In this document: positions 61,714-64,000 of the stretch, in pieces
Numbering within the stretch: the stretch's first letter is position 1
Layout of the letters: the number at the start of each line of letters is the position of its first letter
Program-made: the position numbers and the translations under genes
Notes under the pieces: generated by a model
Database searches by the model: none
What the model saw: only the letters and a program-made list of their open reading frames with translations
What the model was told of the DNA's origin: nothing
From: Plectrocnemia conspersa
Lineage: Eukaryota; Arthropoda; Insecta; Trichoptera; Polycentropodidae
Direction of reading: 5' to 3'
Assembly (NCBI GenBank): GCA_009617715.1
Contig: VTFK01000003.1
Span: forward strand, 1,798,001-1,862,000
DNA: 64,000 nucleotides

Positions 61714-61985
61714 CTGACGCGGTCGTTTGTCACCAAGCGTCTATGGATCACTGTCACTCGTTTTCGGCGCGTAGATCTCGTGTAGATCTCGCGTAGATCG
61801 CGCAGCGCGTGCGCAGGCGGCAGGCTTCAGCGCACGTCTGAGGGTCGAGGCGCTACGGTCAGCCGAACAGCAATCAGCACGACCACATGACATACAAACA
61901 TCACGGGTCGTGTCTGATGATTCACTATTGGTGGAGCCAGGTGTTGCGAAATTTGCGGTGTGTATGTATGTTTGCAAGAAATTTT
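61714..61985 (-). CDS. Candidate 5' exon, probably mostly untranslated
   Basis: A CpG-rich block on the minus strand ends with a good donor (CCGCGTCAG followed by GTAATA). It contains a 78-codon frame (61977-61741) that starts on a non-canonical codon with ATGs inside and stops before the donor, so the block would be a 5'-untranslated exon with short upstream ORFs. A threefold near-repeat (GATCTACGCGA) lies at 61770-61805. Position and strand suit the first exon and promoter of the large minus-strand gene, but the link is inference. The right edge is not defined. Confidence 0.3.
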
Positions 61986-62299
61986 GTCAGTCGGTCAGGT
62001 AGGGTGTTGAGAAATCGACGAAATGTCGTTGAGTGGGCGCGATTAGGCTACAAGTAGGCATCCAGTGAATAATCGAGGGTCTAAAGTAGAAAGAGCTCTT
62101 ATTATTAACCATAAGTAAGATCAAGCTAATTAATATAAACCTATTTTTTAAATGTGTACGATTTTCACTAAGAAAATTGTAGACCTTAGTATGATGGTAT
62201 GTGAAAATATAATATTTTGTTAGGTATAACCAACGATATGATTCCTGATTCCTGATTCTGAACTAGAAATTCTAGTACGCAAAGAAAATCTCAAAAAAA
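61986..62299. other. Possible promoter-proximal region
   Basis: The CpG-rich flank (61986-62060) fades into AT-rich DNA. No TATA box or initiator can be assigned. Confidence 0.3.
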
Positions 62300-62890
62300 A
62301 AGAGTCAAATATAAAAAATAATATCATTTTTGTGAAAATATATCGGAGTATATTTTCACCAGTAGATATGTATTTTTACCAGTAAAAATATAATTTATCT
62401 GGCAGGTGCTAGTAAAATTATATAATTTCAATTTTTCGATACGTAGTATTTATCGTTATTTATTTACATACGATGTATAAATGTTACAGGGAATATGTAT
62501 TTTTCAGTGAAATTATATTTTCACTAGTAAAGTACAAATACATTTTCACCAGTAAATATTTCTTGAGATAGATATAGATTTCTACTAGCAAAAATATAAT
62601 TTAACTGATGGGGGCTAGTGAAATTTTATGCTGCTCTAAAATGTCTATGAAAATCAATTTGTCATTTGCGAAACGTCCATTTCCTGTTCAAACCTAACCT
62701 AACCTAATGAAAGTTCTAAAACAAAATACATTTTTAGAACTTTCATTAGGTCAAGTTCAAAATTCAAACTAAGTCAGTTCATCTCTCAAGTAAAATTAGC
62801 TGGAGAAGTAATACAAACAGACGTCGCATTTCGGATATTGCTCCATAGTTTGTCTGCACTTCGATATTACATTGTTTTAAAAATACATAA
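62300..62890 (-). repeat. Composite family X copy, inverted
   Basis: Two modules (ATTTTCACCAGTAGATATGT and ATTTTCACCAGTAAATATTT) come first. Then ATGCTGCTCTAAAATGTCTA, GCGAAACGTCCATTTCCTG, the hairpin CCTAATGAAAGTTCTAAAAC with its inverted partner TTTTAGAACTTTCATTAGG (62702-62752), AACAGACGTCGCATTTCGG and CATAGTTTGTCTGCACTTCG. Confidence 0.7.
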
Positions 62891-63122
62891 ATGTCACTAT
62901 TCGTCCGCCAAAGCCATATTTAACACATGCTTAGTGAAGCATATTTTATTGATTATTTGGATAAAAAAATGTCTCAATGAAGATAAAATGTACAAATAGT
63001 AAAAATAATTTTGTGTATAAAATAAATGATTTTGTTTTCACTTCGCCAGTCATCCTTATCATAAAAATAAGCTGCAGGGCATGGCGGTGCGGTCGTTTCT
63101 CTATTACATAACATACTCACTA

Positions 63123-63314
63123 TTAACTGTTACGAGTCGTCCGACCTTCATCGTTTTCAAAAGAGTAAGGCCCAATGATGCCGTCTGATTACGATGTGCA
63201 CCGAACAGGCACTTTTTGGATGTGTAATGGTCTCTCGTGAATCACATGAAGATTTTTATTGCCCCAAATGCCGCAATTTTGATTATTAACATACCCAGAA
63301 AGGTGAAAATGTGC
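63123..63314 (-). pseudogene. Decayed DDE transposase fragment (Tc1/mariner-related)
   Basis: On the minus strand one frame reads AHFHLSGYVNNQNCGIWGN, then ERPLHIQKVPVRC, a stop, then SDGIIGPYSFENDEGR and another stop. This matches the recurrent arthropod transposase pattern 'EAHFHLxGYVNxQNxRxWG ... GIIGPYFFE'. At least one in-frame stop and the lost remainder make it a pseudogene. No TIRs found around it. Confidence 0.7.
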
Positions 63315-63900
63315 TACTTATGGATGCCTCCTAAATTTTTATACCAGGGCTAGAGCAACACTCGCCAATTTATTCCAATAAAATATACATAATTCTCATT
63401 ATTTTTTGTCGGTAACCATTATCCGAAAGAACCTTATAAGAAATAAGTGCGTAGAAAATTTTAAATATGTTTCTTCAAAATGCGACATATTAAAAAAACG
63501 GATTTACATAATTGTTGATTGTGATATTATATAGACATTTACTAATTATTTTACAATATTTCAGTAATATTTATTTATTAACTACTACATTGCCGCGGAC
63601 CATTATAGTGGCTCTAAGCGATTTATTTATATCTACTAATGTCAAAAGTAGTATTAATTAAATTAGAGTTATAAACGTTTATGTAAATAGTATAGAATAC
63701 AAAATACATAAATACTGCATAACCCTTTTAGTTCTCGACAAATTCGCCTAACATATGTGAATTATTTTTTGAAAAAATCTATGATTACATGTGTTTAAAA
63801 AATTAAAAAAAATGTATACTCTTAATTGATGTAAAGTAATAAAAAGCGTTAATATTTAGTTGTTATAACAATAAAAAAAATGATTATATTTTTCTTATTT
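63315..63900. other. AT-rich non-coding stretch
   Basis: No supported feature. Confidence 0.5.
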
Positions 63901-63929
63901 ATAAATATGAAGAATCAATATTTTCGGTA

Positions 63930-63985
63930 GTACTGAAGGTCAATTTTTGCCCCAATACCGGTATTACTGGTATTGCAATCCCTAC
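63930..63985. mobile_element. Possible right terminus of a hAT-type element
   Basis: The end CAATACCGGTATTACTGGTA followed by TTGCAATCCCTA is, read inward on the minus strand, TAGGGATTGCAATACC, a terminus style I associate with hAT elements. No matching left end was found in the window and the target duplication cannot be read. Confidence 0.35.
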
Positions 63986-64000
63986 TCATAACGGCGTTGC

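Noticed and set aside
1..64000. Prokaryotic features (operons, ribosome-binding sites, CRISPR, phage genes)
   Set aside because: No regularly spaced repeats with unique spacers and no dense coding. The spliced exons and SINEs mark the DNA as eukaryotic.

Overview
The window is AT-rich, intron- and repeat-dominated animal DNA, most likely from an insect. The transposon families fit Lepidoptera, but that is a guess. Evidence for a eukaryote: clear GT-AG splice sites with matched phases, very sparse coding sequence, a tRNA-derived SINE family, and many cut-and-paste transposon relics (hAT, Tc1/mariner, pogo/Tigger, PIF/Harbinger-like). No bacterial operons, CRISPR arrays or viral gene sets are visible.

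One gene is well supported, on the minus strand. It has a 453-bp exon at 34846-34394, a 1.85-kb intron, and a very long last exon at 32543-27488. Together they encode about 1,835 residues of a mostly disordered, Ser/Glu/Asn-rich protein with a cysteine cluster near the C-terminus. I do not recognise the family. The long exon is open end to end except for two single-base frame changes, both in A/T homopolymers (29638-29641 and 29279-29285). This looks like assembly error more than gene death. The start codon is not in these exons. A phase-compatible upstream exon may end at 56385, and a GC-rich 5' exon may end at 61714, which would give a gene of about 34 kb with a 21.5-kb intron.

Weaker coding signals: a plus-strand internal exon at 22027-22117 with good splice sites; a minus-strand terminal-exon candidate at 27010-26924; and three minus-strand exon candidates (16420-16333, 14551-14457, 9310-9231) whose phases chain together and end in a stop. 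These are inferences from splice sites and open frames.

The rest is introns or intergenic DNA filled with repeats. The dominant one is an apparently composite family with about ten copies or fragments, both orientations, built from a self-complementary AGTGAAAATATA-type module, a palindromic CCTAATGAAAGTT hairpin and a GACACGATTTTATTGC module. Long copies lie at 25262-26215 and 45372-47115; the second carries a nested 578-bp terminal-inverted-repeat (TIR) transposon that the first lacks. Other repeats: a second dispersed family (GATCGCGTCC core; about 795-1148, 40975-41395, 57482-57905, plus fragments), a SINE family (16.1, 32.65 and 44.86 kb), a 344-bp hAT MITE with a perfect 8-bp target duplication (20196-20539), a 1,041-bp TTA-flanked element (49059-50099), an internally deleted Tc1/mariner element (59232-60448), and decayed transposase fragments at 24.5 and 63.2 kb.

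I found no convincing novel multi-gene system. The most useful items are the composite repeat family, the nested insertion with its empty-site comparison, and the large unrecognised gene with its homopolymer frameshifts.
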